Origin: Eutreptiella sp. 'Long Island Sound 2002' | Taxonomy: Eukaryota; Euglenozoa; Euglenophyceae; Eutreptiales; Eutreptiaceae | DNA: 64,000 bases | Assembly (NCBI GenBank): GCA_964036045.1 | Contig: OZ038379.1 | Coordinates: 118,433,104 to 118,497,103, forward strand | Direction: 5' to 3' | Translations under genes and position numbers: made by a program | The notes under the pieces: generated by a model | Told to the model about the DNA's origin: nothing | The model's input: the letters and a program-made list of their open reading frames with translations, nothing else | Database searches by the model: none | Shown here: positions 1 through 11,530 of the stretch, in pieces | Layout: the number at the start of each line of letters is the position of its first letter | How positions within the stretch are numbered: position 1 is the stretch's first letter

Positions 1-228
1 TAAAGGAAGGTGTTGCCCCAAAATAAAAAAAAAGACCCCCTACCCGGAAGAAATGGTGGGAGTGGTGACCCCATACCAATCACACTCCCACTCCCTTGTG
101 GCGCAAAGGGAGTGGACGATGAGCTTGGTTTTAGGGTCCTCGGTGCAGACCCGGCGGGTGTTGTTGGTGAGGGGATGGGGAAACCGACCATGCGGCTTCT
201 CCTCTCCCTTGCAAGGCCTGATTCTTAC

Positions 229-445
229 CTTTTGTACACCAATCAGGAGGGGATGGTGGGGCTTGTCCTTCATCCTTGCACCCCCCCCCACCACCTCGTC
301 CCCTTGCTCCTCCCCTTCGTCGTCCTCCTTCTCCTGACCCACATAGAGGGTCGTCTTCGTCCTCGCACCCTTCTCGGCGTGGGCCGTGATGGACTTCACC
401 ACCAGCACCACGTCGTCAGACAGCCGCTGGCGAAAAACCCGGCAA
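229..445 (-). pseudogene. putative exon of an unidentified gene
   Basis: On the minus strand this stretch reads as an open frame with a highly acidic segment (KEDDEGEEQGDE) and ends at a good splice donor (AAAG then GTAAGAATC, donor bases at 227-228). It lies just downstream of a gene-B-like fragment (455-968), whose own end also looks like a donor (GTAAATC). I do not recognise the protein. The splice reading is inferred only from the donor sequence; no acceptor was identified with confidence. Confidence 0.25.
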
Positions 446-454
446 CCACTAGAT

Positions 455-968
455 TTACCTCCAACAATGATGTAGTTGCTGGAAACGAGGGGGTCTTTGG
501 ATGTTCCAATCAACGAGCAATGCCATCGGGTTGTGACAATGTCGTTGGGTATTGCGTAGCATATCGAGCAGATCCAAGGGCTCTTCGTCGCGACCTGTAC
601 GGGAGTCATATGTGCCAAATGAGTTGCTGTCTACTAGCTTCCCGAGCAATATCGAGGGGGGCATAGATGGTTCTCGGAGAAATGGGTGCATTGCACACAT
701 CGGTGCACACCTTCAGCATTTCCCTCTGTTGTGCAACAACTCCCATGACCACTGTGTCAACCCGGTCCAATACGTCTTGCACAGTCGGGTGAGCAAGAAA
801 AAGGGGAAGAGGGTTCGTGTGCAACACCACAATTGCGGTGGCATCTAGACACACATTGGGTTTCACTGTGGGGTGCATGTTGGAAGCACTCCGCTGGAAC
901 TCCCCCCTTCTAGCACAAAATTTTACCACATCCTCGTTTCCTATGCAAAAATTGTTGCATTCACCCAA
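455..968 (-). pseudogene. gene-B-like fragment (relative of the 6.5-kb transposon's gene B)
   Basis: Two overlapping minus-strand frames (968 to 606, then 700 to 455) line up in order with the middle of gene B at 22,937-25,027. Shared landmarks are the DATAIVVLH block (gene B: NCTAVAVLH), the PLDIAR block, and a later LLVD with a hydrophobic residue three positions on (LLVDWNI here, LLVDMKI in gene B). The switch of frame between PLDIAR and LLVD shows a frameshift, so this copy is probably dead. It ends at a possible splice donor at 457-458. The upstream part of the same gene appears to lie at 2,960-3,316, separated from this piece by a KDZ-like insertion. Confidence 0.5.
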
Positions 969-1117
969 TGGACCCCCAAACGTCTTACACTATGACCCCC
1001 TTGCTAATACAAATCTTGGGTGTTGGTGGTCACCGTGTCCATGCGGAGCACTTGGGCACGCAAAAAGTGCATGAAGTAGTGCTAGAAGCCGCTGCTTGCG
1101 GGCTTCCGGCAACTTTT

Positions 1118-1222
1118 TAGAACCCCTTCTAGCGCTGGAACCCCCGGTGGAACCCCCTTCCAACGAACCGTGCCAGCGCCGGAGGGGGGTTCCAACGGGG
1201 GTTCGAGCGCCGGAACCCCCCC
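1118..1222. repeat. GGAACCCC/GGGGTTCC array, left boundary of a KDZ-like insert
   Basis: A GC-rich run of CTGGAACCCCC, CCGGTGGAACCCCC and GGAGGGGGTTCCAACG motifs in both orientations. A similar array lies at 2,696-2,985. The pair brackets the KDZ-like fragment 1,240-2,034, much as arrays of AGGAACCCC bracket the KDZ-like frame at 30,950-31,590. Confidence 0.5.
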
Positions 1223-1239
1223 TTCCGCCACACGTCCCA

Positions 1240-2034
1240 ACTTCACCAAACTGCACGCCGGTGGCAAAAACCGATTACAACTCAACTCATCGGTGCGCGA
1301 CAATGCTCTTGTAGTTGAACACCGTTGTCTTTTCAATAGTGCACGACCCTTACGTCGAATGTATTGCCGCAAACGAATATGCATAGTGTCCATGATAAAG
1401 AGTTGGCGCAAGCGTTGTCGCGACACACGTGGCTTTTGGAGCGACCAACCACGCATGGAGTTTGTCACTTGCATCTGAAATCGGCGGTGCCGGTGTTTGG
1501 CGGGTACACTGGAGAATAGATATAAAGTGCGACATTTGGCAAGGAAGTAGTGGAAGTGGGTGACAATCCAATGGACCCATAGAGTGGCCTTCCACCCCAA
1601 TTTCTCCCAACATGTGCCAATGCTTACACACAAAGCTTTGGCATCGGCCAGCTCAACGTAAGTAAGAGGTTCTTTTTTGCGCCGATGTCTTTGAAGTGCA
1701 CCAAAATCGCGCAAAAAAAACGGTAACGAAACATACATACATACACGTGGCAAATAATAGTTGGAAAGTGGGCTAACGTGAGCCGTTGTTGAAATGCGGG
1801 TCCATCCCAAAAAAGAATGGTGATGCACTCGTCCTTGGTGGCGTTGTGGACCGGGGAGTCGGCAAAGATACCACGGTAGCGGTAAAGCCCAAAATTGGTG
1901 ATGGCACTGGGGTACTCATTGGTGGTCGTGCCGGGGGCAGGGCCAGAGACAACCTCCTCGTTGCTGCCCATCAATGGAAGGGGGTGGCCTATAGAAAAAG
2001 GAAGAAAGGGCTCCTCGTCGGTGGTGGACATCAT
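1240..2034 (-). pseudogene. KDZ-like transposase C-terminal fragment
   Basis: The frame below about 1,828 aligns along roughly 100 residues with the plus-strand proteins at 30,950-31,590 and 44,489-45,250. It has FFL near the start, then CWEKLGW, WVHW, an HxxYF segment, a TLYLFSSVP block and NSMRGWSL. In KDZ-like transposases a comparable C-terminal region carries His, a GTL-phi-FS block, Lys and Asn-Ser-x-x-Gly. The upper part (about 1,790-2,034) is in another frame (contains LFWDG), so at least one frameshift or an intron lies near 1,780. The family name comes from recalled motif patterns, not a search. Confidence 0.4.
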
Positions 2035-2180
2035 GGTGGGGGTGGTAAGGCCATAGTGGTTGTCAGGTCTCCACTATCACCGGCTGGACATGCGCAACGA
2101 GTAGATGGGGATTTGTCTATGTGCGTCTTTGAGGGAGAGGAAGCGGAGTGTGTGAGTTGTGGGCCGGGGGGGGGGGGGGG

Positions 2181-2762
2181 TTAATAGTTGTCCTTGCCCA
2201 TCTTCTTGCTTGTGGGGCGCCTCCTAGCAAAGAGGACGTCACCGGACTGGTCGTCCCCCACATGCAACTTCACGGTGCTGTTGGAGTCGGTGGGGAGCCT
2301 AGAGGTGATGCACAGGTGCAAATCCACCTCGTCTATGAGATAAATGAAGAGTTGAAAAATGGGAACGTGGGGGTTTTTGTCCATAACGCCGGTGATGTAA
2401 TCACTCGCCACAACGGGGGTACGATCATGCATGATGGACCCCCTCACTTGGACACGACCAACAGTGGTGGTGAGCTTGAAAATAAGTGTAGCACCTGTGG
2501 TTTGGGCTGTGAGGGTTTCAAGTTCACAATCAAAATAGGTTCAATATCCACGAGTCCCCACGAGGCCATTGGCCTTGTCAAGCCAAGATGCAAGTACCGC
2601 AAAATTCGAGCGGTCCATGATCAAGGTGAAAAGCTGACACAATAGTGTGAAAAACATGGGTGGAGAGCAGCGAATGTGGAGGTAGAACCAGTGCTGCATG
2701 CCCAGCTGGAACCCAGCTGGAACCCCCTTCCAGCGCTGGAACCCCTGTGTTCTAGCGCTCAA
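2181..2762 (-). pseudogene. unidentified minus-strand coding remnant with a basic C-terminus
   Basis: A minus-strand frame (2,447 to 2,181) of about 88 residues is rich in hydrophobic residues (FQLFIYLIDEVDLHLCI) and ends in a basic tail (FARRRPTSKKMGKDNY), like the basic tails of gene-A proteins. Upstream, a second frame (2,762 to 2,541) with MDRSNFAVLASWLDKANG may be part of the same gene, but a stop codon separates them. No family was recognised. It may be a broken gene-A-type protein. Confidence 0.3.
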
Positions 2763-2985
2763 ATCCCCTTCCAGCGAAGAGCTGGAAGAAGTTCTAGCGG
2801 GGGTTACAACACTTTCCGACCCATCTTAAATCATGCAAGCGGGCAATGGCACACCTTGTTCCCTGCACCAACAAACACTACGAACAACATATTTCTTAAC
2901 TAAGGGGACGTGGCATGGTAGCCCCCACTGAGTGTCCTAGAAAGGGGGGGGGGGGGTTCCAGCGGAGCGCTTCCATCGGCGCACC
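2696..2985. repeat. GGAACCCC/TTCCAGCGC array, right boundary of a KDZ-like insert
   Basis: Clustered CAGCTGGAACCC, TTCCAGCGCTGGAAC and TTCTAGCGC motifs, then a run of about 12 G followed by TTCCAGCGGAGCGCTTCC. TTCCAGCGCTGGAA is itself a perfect 14-bp palindrome. It mirrors the array at 1,118-1,222. Confidence 0.45.
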
Positions 2986-3316
2986 CTAAGGGTTTGGCCC
3001 AAAACTGTGCATGCCACCAGTTGTCCACCAACACCCCAATATAACGCCGAACAATGCTACGCCACATTTTACTGCAATGCCCCCTGGTTGGCGGTAGACA
3101 TCCACGATGGCTCACTGAGACCTGCGTGCACCAACTTCGGGCTGTCCGCCCGCATGACAGCACTGGTGCTGTCACCACTGGGGATGGCATCTTGTGGCAC
3201 CGCCATGCAACACATACCCGGCAACGCACAATAAGCCTCCTTGAAAAATTAGTTAGCCAATGCTGCCGTTCGTTTGGTGCCACCGCCTTGCGAATGCGAT
3301 CAAGCGCAATGCGCAA
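2960..3316 (-). pseudogene. gene-B-like upstream fragment with the VDN motif
   Basis: The minus-strand frame contains RSIVRRYIGVLVDNWWHAQF. In gene B the matching stretch has Trp-x4-His-Arg-Arg followed by IWFDNLRRYR, so the conserved Asp-Asn falls at the same place after the basic pair. The frame then runs into the GGTTCC array at about 2,940-2,985. The next conserved block of gene B (DATAIVVLH) reappears only below 968. I infer that this and 455-968 are halves of one gene split by about 1.9 kb of KDZ-like insertion. Confidence 0.4.
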
Positions 3317-3319
3317 CCG

Positions 3320-4900
3320 CTTGTTAACACGTAGACCCGCACAAATTGTACAAATTTCTCCGCCACACCATGTCGCATAGCCAATAATATCATTTGACGA
3401 AGAGTACGTCAGTTTTTCTTACAAGGGGACCGCATGTAGCTGACAAGCAAGGCGACAGAAACCGGTGCCATGGTACGAAAATGGTCTAGGCGGCACAACA
3501 GGAAAAGGCGGTACCCACAAAAAGATATATTGGCAACAGGGCGTGGACTAGCACATGCCGTGCGCAGTGGAGGCTAAATTCACAAGTCAGATAAAAGAAG
3601 TACGGACTTGCATTGCAAACAGTTGGCATAGAAGACATGAAAGTAGGTTTTCGGATAAGGATGGGCCCTTCACACGCAGCATGCGGAAATTTGTAATGTT
3701 GGGGCGTGTAATAGACATAGGGGACATAGGAAACTACGAACAAGGAAATGAGAAGGAATAAAAGTAGCATGTGTGCAAGCCGAGCGCGGAAGACCCTAGA
3801 GTCCCGAAAAGCAAAAATTGTGGGGTGCATAACATACATGTGGGAATTGTCCCAAACACTTAATGGTTGCAAAAGGAACATAGTTTTCCGGTATTTTATT
3901 GGTGGCATATCAGGTAGTAATGACCACGGTGACCGATACTGACCATCTCTTTTTACTAAGACAGTAGATGGTAGTGGGAACGCAGATTGATCGACACTCG
4001 GCGACAATGCAACATGCGCATGTGGCAACAGTGAGTACCTGGGGGTGTGTTGATTGTCCGCAATAGCGGCAGTGGGCACCGGGGAAGTACATCAAGGGAG
4101 TGGCAGGATGGAAGTCCTTGGGGGTATCGCAGTATGAAGCAAGTGCACCGGTGCACTAACTGAACGCCTACCAATGAAGTTGATGGGTGTGCAACTCAAG
4201 GTAGGGGAGGGGGGGTTATGTGATATAGGCACTAGTGGCAACAGGCTGCAGTTTGACTGCCCTCCTGTGGGCTGCTTCCACAAGTGGTCCAAGCGACCGT
4301 ATGTACCGGTGATCGGAGTTATACCAATCAATCTGTGTGAGTGTGGGTTGGTCGGCATCCGGGGGATGAAGTGGCCGAGGAGGGGGGATATGGGGTGGGA
4401 AGACTACTCAACAGGGGACGTATTTCCGGATGAAATGTATCCAGGAGCCTGCTCCTCTGTGCTTGACAAAAAATGAGATCGGCATATCGGATCCCCTTGA
4501 TGCCATGTTACAAAGGGGTCGCGCATTGGGTTCCGCAATGCGAAAGGTAACCGCGCTGGAAGCCCCTAGATGTATTGCACAAACCATCGTGTCTCGCCAC
4601 CACTGTTGTCCCTCACCAACTCCGTTGTCTTCTGAGGCAATGGGTCATTGAGGGAGGCCTTTGGCCTCCAAGGGCACCAGCGTGCAAACTGTCTCAGGCT
4701 TGTTGTATAGTACTACTAAAGAGTTGCTAATCATGATGCTGATACAATTCCGCATTGACACCATTGTACAACAACATGCAACAACAACACAGCACAAAGG
4801 CATAGAAAAAACATAACAACAAACCACAATGTACAATAAGTTTCGAAGCGTCATAGTGTTATTATGTCCTAAGACAAGGCGTCAAAATGGGACATTGTGA
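3320..4900. other. no assignable gene
   Basis: The longest frame is 197 residues on the minus strand (3,486-4,079), with a hydrophobic run (LLLFLLISLFVV). I find no homologue for it within the window and no splice context. It is left unassigned. The rest of the interval shows nothing recognisable. Confidence 0.4.
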
Positions 4901-4907
4901 AGGTTTC

Positions 4908-5371
4908 GGCTTTGCAAAGCCCAGCCTACAGAGAAACCCTAATATGCACCCCGTAAGAACCTGGTATATGAACATGGGGGTCTGGAGAGCCGAAATTGTT
5001 GGAAAGCTCTAACATAGGCGCGGTTTTGGCATTTTCATCAACATGATGTGGTGCCTGGTGTAGCACGTGTCTTTGATCATTGCCCAACAGTCATGTATGG
5101 AGGCATTGTATCGTTGATTCTCATTCCTACTTAACACATGGCGACGACCTTTAGGCGTAGTATGATACAGCGGCACAGGAGGTATACCATTTCTCCCAGC
5201 GCCATGTGGCGGCGTGGCCACTTGACCACTTCATACATGCGCCAATTGTGCAACGGCTGTCACACACATGGAATCACTTGTAGCCTGGGCTTTGTAGAGC
5301 CCAAAAATCAAAAGTGTGCAATATTGGGGCCTGAAATGACTTGCACAACCGGTGTGGGCTCTGCAGAGCCC
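4908..5371. repeat. palindromes of the GGGCTCTGCAGAGCCC type (P5)
   Basis: Three related sites: GGCTTTGCAAAGCC at 4,908-4,921 (perfect), GGGCTTTGTAGAGCCC at 5,287-5,302 (one arm mismatch) and GGGCTCTGCAGAGCCC at 5,356-5,371 (perfect). The latter two start 69 bp apart, the same spacing as palindromes in the 6.5-kb transposon. Flanks are also shared: two sites continue as AGCCCAGCCTA. No coding sequence was recognised around them. Confidence 0.6.
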
Positions 5372-5587
5372 AGCCTAAAGCTAAATTGCAAATTGGCACC
5401 CCGATTTTAGCATATGCAAAAATCCACCTGTCAACCCTTTTTTCGGTAAATCGATAGGGGTCACTATGGCCCTCCTAAGTTGGTGCCCCAAAGTGCAGCC
5501 CCTTCTCCGAAGCAAGAACTCAAGAAAATGCTCAACCTAAAAAATGCACTTTTATACTTGCGGACACTTGGAGACAACTAATACGCA

Positions 5588-6533
5588 CCCTAATCAAGCC
5601 TGAATATTGGGACTGAGCTGGTGGGGGAGGGAACATCAGCTATGATTGGTGAGGGACATCAAGAATGATTCACACATTGATGGCCCTTGACAAAGTGCAA
5701 GGCATTCTGGGATTTTCGGATGATCAAAATGGGCCACCACAAGCTGAACATGGTCCAAAAACACTTGTTTTAGGGTCGCACATGGTCTATGATCATTGTT
5801 GAGAAAAGTCATCTTTTTGCCCTTAGTGGACCCTAATGGCCCATTTGGGCACCCACCTGTTTGGGCTTGAACTTGCAGCTTGCCGCAGCCTAGTGGGCCT
5901 AGGTATTGGGGTCTGGGCGTCCGTTTGGGCAATTTGGAGGGGTGGAAACCACAAAAAGTGGGGGGTTGGGAGTGGAGTAGGTGCCCTCCGAATCGCGTTT
6001 TGAGCCATGTAGCCAAAGATATGGCCTATTCTTGGTTTGTGGCTGTCCGCATCAGGGGCTTCTGGGGGCCTTTTTGGGCCGTTTGCGGGACATATCATGG
6101 AGTTAGAGGGCCGCAAAGAGCTCGTTGACACGGGGAAGTCAAGCCGCACGTGGAGTGTACCCGGCGTTTCCCTTCGTTTGGCCGTTTGGAATGTGTTGCG
6201 GGGCTTTTTTGGCCCAAAAATGGCTGTTTTTGGCCCTAAACTGCAGTTTTTGAAACTGAGGTCCGCCACTTGCGAATTCCGTTCCCGGCCGCCACCGTCG
6301 AGTCTCTTGCTCAAACTTTGTGTGATTGTACTTCACACCCATAGGTATCATGCACCAAAATTTCAACCAAATCCAAAGCACCACGACGGAGGTCCGATTT
6401 TTACCCATTTCGCGCGTGCTGTTGCTTGCTTCCTTGCTGCTTGCTGGTGCTGAACCTGGTAGGTCCAACCTAGGCACTAAAAGGGGTTAAAAAACCAAGA
6501 CTGGTTCCACTAGCTCGTTGACCATAACCCTAA
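5588..6533. repeat. tandem repeat unit 1 (about 946 bp)
   Basis: Begins with ACCCTAATCAAG and AATATTGGGAC and ends at CATAACCCTAACCCTAAT. The following unit repeats it in the same order, offset 946 bp at the start. Open frames exist on both strands of both units but match nothing, and the two copies do not preserve them consistently, so I treat it as non-coding satellite-like DNA. The junction carries two telomere-like CCCTAA units. Confidence 0.75.
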
Positions 6534-7690
6534 CCCTAATCAAGACTGAATATTGGGACAGAGCTGGTGGGGGAGGGAACATCAGCTATGACTGGTGAGG
6601 GACATCCAGAATGATTCACACATTGATGGCTTTTGACAAAGTGAAATCAGCTTGCAAGTGAACCCCATCACCACGAGGCCCACTTTCAGGGCTTTTTGGA
6701 CTTTTGAGGGGCCAAAATGCCCCAAAATGGGCTCAAAATGGGCTGATTTCACCCGCTTGTGCACCCCAAATGGTCTAGGATGAGGTTTGGCAAAATGTGT
6801 TTTTGATTCATTTTTGACCCATTTTTCGTCCCAAAGCAGCCCATTTTCAAGGAATTTTGGGATTTTCGGAGGACTCGAATGGGCCACCACAAGCTCAAAA
6901 CGGTCCAAAACCACTTGTTTTAGCGTCGCACATGGTCTAGGATCATTTTTGAGAAAAGTCATCTTTTTGCCCCCAATGGACCCTATTGACCCATTTGGGC
7001 ACCCACCCACCTGTTTGGGCTTGAGCTTGCAGCTTGCCGCAACCTAGTGGGCCTAGGTATTGGGGTCTAGGTGTCCGTTTGGGCAATTCTGAGGGGTAGA
7101 AACCATGCACAAAAAGTGGGAGCTTGCGGGAGGAGTAGGTGCCCTCGCAATCGCATTTTGAGCCATGTAGCCAAAAACCTGGCCCATTCTTGGTTTGTGG
7201 CTGTCGGCATTTGGAGCTTTTGGGGGCCTTTTTGGGCCGTTTCCGGGACATATCATGGAGTTAGAGGGCCGCAAAGAGCTCGTTGTCACGGGGAAATCAA
7301 GCCGCACGTGGAGTGTACCCACTGTTTCCCTTCGTCCGGCCATTTTGAATGTGTTCCAGGGCTTTTTTCGCCCAAAATTGGCTGTTTTTGGCCCCAAAAT
7401 GCAGTTTTTGAAACTGAGGTGCGCCACTTGCGAATCCCGTTCCCGGGCGCCACCGTTGAGTTTCTTGCTCAAACTTTGTGTCATTGTACTTCACATCCAT
7501 AGGTATCATCCACCAAAATTTCACCCGAATGCGAAGCAGCACGATGGAATTCTGATTTTTTCCCATTTCGCGCGTGCTGCTTGCTGCTTGCTTGCTGCTG
7601 CTGCTAAACCTGGTAGGTCCACACTAGACACTAAAAAGGGTTATAAAACCAAGACTGGTTCAACCAGCTCGTTGACCCTAACCCTAACCA
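6534..7690. repeat. tandem repeat unit 2 (about 1.15 kb)
   Basis: A second copy of the unit at 5,588-6,533, with about 200 bp extra near 6,642-6,850. It ends at GACCCTAACCCTAACC (about 7,675-7,690). Its 3' part (about 7,447 onward) and the following unique stretch to about 7,910 recur in inverted orientation at 37,875-38,335. Confidence 0.75.
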
Positions 7691-7894
7691 TAGGCTACTA
7701 CATCAATGGTATTGTACCTGCGGCTCACTGGTGGCTAAGTGGAAATGTGAAGTTGGGGCTCATTTGGGGCTCAGCTGTGCATTGCGATGTCTTTGAGCTT
7801 GTTTGTTGTGTTGTTTGCATGCTAGGTAATGTGCATTTCATGCTTTTAGAAATTTTAGATGCTCACTTGGTCAAGGTTCAAGAGGGGGGGGACT
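7691..7894. other. flanking stretch without a gene
   Basis: Unique-looking sequence between the tandem repeat and the fold-back element. It contains no credible gene and recurs inverted around 37,880-38,090. It ends in a run of eight G and seven T at the fold-back boundary. Confidence 0.5.
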
Positions 7895-7904
7895 TTTTTT
7901 GGCG

Positions 7905-10140
7905 ACAGCTTAGTTGACTGAGCGCCCGACTAAGCCGTCACTGAGCCGTCACCGAGCCGGCTCACTTAGCTCTCAATTAGCTCTCACTTAGCTGTCACTG
8001 AGCGCGCCAAATGGCTCACTGAGCGCTCACTGAGAGCTAATTAGGGGCTCACTGAGGGCTCACTCAGGAGTTTCTCCCCCTTTCCGCCCTCTCTTCCCAC
8101 CCTTGCCGGCCCACACTTCACCCTTTTCACACCAACACCGGTCCGCAGTTGTCACCATGTCTTTTCTCCAAGAACTGGAGCGTGCATGCACACATACATA
8201 CTTGCATACATGTACCCACCGCGACAAAGACACCAACATCCAAACACACAATTCGTGAGCGACACAAAAATCCAAACACATACACACACATACACCCATA
8301 CACACGTCCACACACACATGCACATGCACAAATTGACAACCACATTCATTCTTGTGTGCAATTGTCTTGCGTGTACATAAACACATGGCCACATTGAGGC
8401 AGGCGAAGTGAAGGGCTAGAGAGAGATGGTTACGGGTTTGCGATTCGGGATATGAACCTAGCCATTTGCCAGGATGTTCCTTGTTGCCTCATGAAAATGG
8501 CACCCACCCACCCCACACACACACACACACACACACACATGGGCGCGCGCGCCATGAAGCACAAATAGGGCACAGAGGATATTGTTTGCTTTTGTGAGGT
8601 TCACCATACAACCATCTTGACCTACACCATGACACACTGATCCCCATCCCTCCTTAAGCCCTCCGCATGCCGCGTCCCCCCGCTTGCCCCATGCGAACCC
8701 CTTCTCTTATCTTGCCCGTCACGTCTCCTTGCCCTGCCCCTGCCATGCCTTTCCTATTTTCTCGCCATGGCATCAAGTGCATGATGGTGGCGGCAACGAC
8801 GATGGCCTTTGCAGGTATGTTGTGCTATTGTGTGTGTTTGTGTGTGTGTGCGTATGCCCATGCGCATGTGCGCAAGTGTAGATGGTTTGTTCGCCCTTGG
8901 TTTCTCTCATTTAGTGTGTTTGTATGTATGTTCGTGTTTGAGTTGGGGGGGGGGGGGCTTCCTTGGATCGATGCGTGGGTGAAGGTGTCGTTGTGCGTCA
9001 CTATGAGTGTGTGACTGCATTCTTTGGTTTCTGGTTGCCTAGGTTTGTGTGCGTATGGGGATTCGTGAATGTGTGTACGCGCAGGTGTCTGTGTGTGTGT
9101 GTGTGTGCCAATGTGTGTGTGTGTGTGTGTGTGTGTGTTGCAGCTGTTGTTTTGGATGTTGTTGTTGGTTTTGGGGTTGCGTGGCATAGGCTTTGATTGT
9201 GTGCGCATAACATTGTGTTTGTGGCTGCAGATGCAGGTATGGTTGTGTTTGTGGTTGTGGCTATGGTTCGGGGCTTGCGTGCGGTTGTTGCTATGGCCGT
9301 TGTGGTAGGTCTCGTTGTGGGTGTGGTTATGGTAGTGGCTGTGGTTGCGGCTTTGGTTGTGGGTGTGGGTGTGGGTTTGGCTGTGGGTGTGGGTGTGGGT
9401 GTGGGTGTGTTTCTGCAAGCTGTGTTGTGTGTGGATTTGGTTGTGGTTGTGTCAGTGTGTGTGGCCCTGGCGGTGGCGAACGATGCAGTTGCAACTTTCA
9501 CTGTGGCTGCAGCTGTTTTTTGGCTTCTGGCTGTAGCTGTGCGGGGGGGGGGCGGGTTAAAGGACTGCAAAGAGGGGGGGCTCAAATTACCATTCACCCC
9601 CTCCAAAAAAAATCGCATCAAGATTGCAGTGACAGTGTACAGTGACACTGTACAATGACAGTGTACAGGGAGAGCATACATTGAGTGTAGAGTGACAGTG
9701 TAGAGTGCTATTGTAGAGTCTTGGCTGTTGTGGCGGACACACTGTGTGCGGGGACACATTCTATGAGACCTTGGGGAGTACAGTGTACAAAGTACAGTGT
9801 ACAATGTACAGTGTACAATGTACAGTGACAATGTGCAGTGTACAGTTCGCGGTGGCATTGTGCACTGGCAGTGTGCAATGTGCAGTGACAACGTACAGTG
9901 CCAGAGTACAGTGTACCATGTACACTGACAGTAGACAGCGACAGCATTGACAATGTACATGGGCAGTGTACAGTGGCAGTGTACAGTGACGGTGAACCAT
10001 GAGTGAGCCCTCACTGAGCGCTGACAGAGCGCTCGATGAGCACGCGAAACGGCGCAGTGCGCACTCGGTGAGAGCGCCAAACGGCTCAGTGAGCAATCAC
10101 TGGGCGCCTGAACGCTTGCACTGTACGGTGTGCAGTGTGC
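7905..10140 (+). repeat. left arm of the fold-back element
   Basis: In order: tandem GAGCGCTCACTGAGC/AGCTCTCACTTAGC motifs, CA-rich microsatellite, TG-rich and GGGTGTG runs, then GTACAGTGACA motifs. It pairs with 11,530-13,868 in reverse complement. Microsatellite lengths differ between arms, consistent with slippage after the inverted repeat formed. Confidence 0.7.
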
Positions 10141-11530
10141 ATGACACAGTGTGCGGTGTGCATTACACAGTGCGTAGTGTGCAGTGTACAGTGCGCACTG
10201 CACACTGTGTACTGCACACCGCACACTGTGTATTGCACACTGCACACTGTGTATTGCACACTGCACACTATGTATTGCACACTTCACACTATAATGCACA
10301 CTGCACACTGTGTATCGCACACTGCACACTGCACACTGTGCATTACAAATTGCACCCTGCACGCTGTAATGCACATTGCACATTGTAATGCACACTGCAT
10401 ACTGCACACTGCACACTGCGTGTAACAAATTGCACACTGCACACTGCAATGCACACTGCACAGTGTAATGCACACTGCACACTGTGTCATGCACACTGCA
10501 CACTGTGTATTGCACACTGCACACTGCACACTCCACACTGCGTGTAGTGTGCAATACACGGGGTGTAGTATGCAGTGTACTGCACACTGTGTATTGCACA
10601 CTGCACACTGTGTATTGCACACTGCACACTGTAATGCACACTGCACACTGTGTCATGCACACAGCACATTGCACACTGTGCATCGCAAATTCCACACTGC
10701 ACGTTGTAATGCACACTGCACACTGTGTATTGCACACTGCACACTGCACACAGTGTGTTACAAATTGCACACTGCACGTTGTAACGCACACTGCACACTG
10801 TGTATTGCACACTGCAAATTGCACACTGTGTATTGCACACTGCACACTGCATATTGTGTATTGCACACTGCACACTGTGTGTTACAAATTGCACACTGCA
10901 CACTGTGTAATACACTTTGCACACTGTCTGCACAGTGTGTATTCCTCACTGCAAACTGCACACTGTGTATTGCACGCTGCACACTGCACAATGTGTGTTA
11001 CCAATTGCACACTGCACACTGTAATGCACACTGCACACTGTGTAATACACTCTGCGCACTGTCTGCACACTGTGTATTGCACAATGCACACTGCACATTA
11101 TGAATTGCACACTGCACACTGCACACTGTGTGTAGTGTGCACCACACAGGGTGTAGTATGCCGTGTGTGATGTAATCCACACTGCACACTGTATAATGCA
11201 CACTGCACATTGTGTCATGCACACTACACGCTGCACCCTGTGTATTGCACATTGGGTATTGCACAGTGCACCGGGTGCAGCGTGCAATACCCAGTGTGCA
11301 TTACACAGGGTGCGATGTGTAGTGTGCAATACACAATGTGCGGTGTGCATTACAGTGTGCAGAGTGCAATTTGTAATGCACAGTGTGCACTGTGCAGTGT
11401 GCAATACACAGTGTGCAGTGTGCATTACAGTGTGCAGTGTGCAATACACAATGTGGAGTGTGCAGTGTGCAGTACACGGTGTGCGATGTGCAGTGTACAC
11501 TGCACACTGCACACTTTGTAATGCACACTG
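10140..11530. repeat. TGCACACTG-type alternating purine/pyrimidine array
   Basis: About 1.4 kb of TGCACACTGTGTATTGCACAC and its complement, with orientation switches near 10,190, 10,530-10,575, 11,130-11,165 and 11,270. At the last, a GGGTATTGCAC arm faces GTGCAATACCC across a short loop. Almost pure alternation of purine and pyrimidine makes Z-DNA or cruciform formation possible. Cysteine-rich frames in it are artefacts of the repeat. Confidence 0.75.

Noticed and set aside
5636-7502. Frames of 126-240 residues conserved between the two 1-kb tandem units
   Set aside because: Open on both strands, with different lengths in the two units and no similarity to anything else. More simply explained as satellite DNA.
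8060-8400. Cys/Val-rich small secreted-type proteins
   Set aside because: Derived from CA-rich microsatellite in both orientations.
9001-10875. A 624-residue minus-strand open frame
   Set aside because: It consists of translated TG/CA and CCCACA simple repeats (Cys-Ser-Val-Gln and Thr-Pro runs), changes with each repeat, and its mirror image appears in the other arm. No coding evidence.
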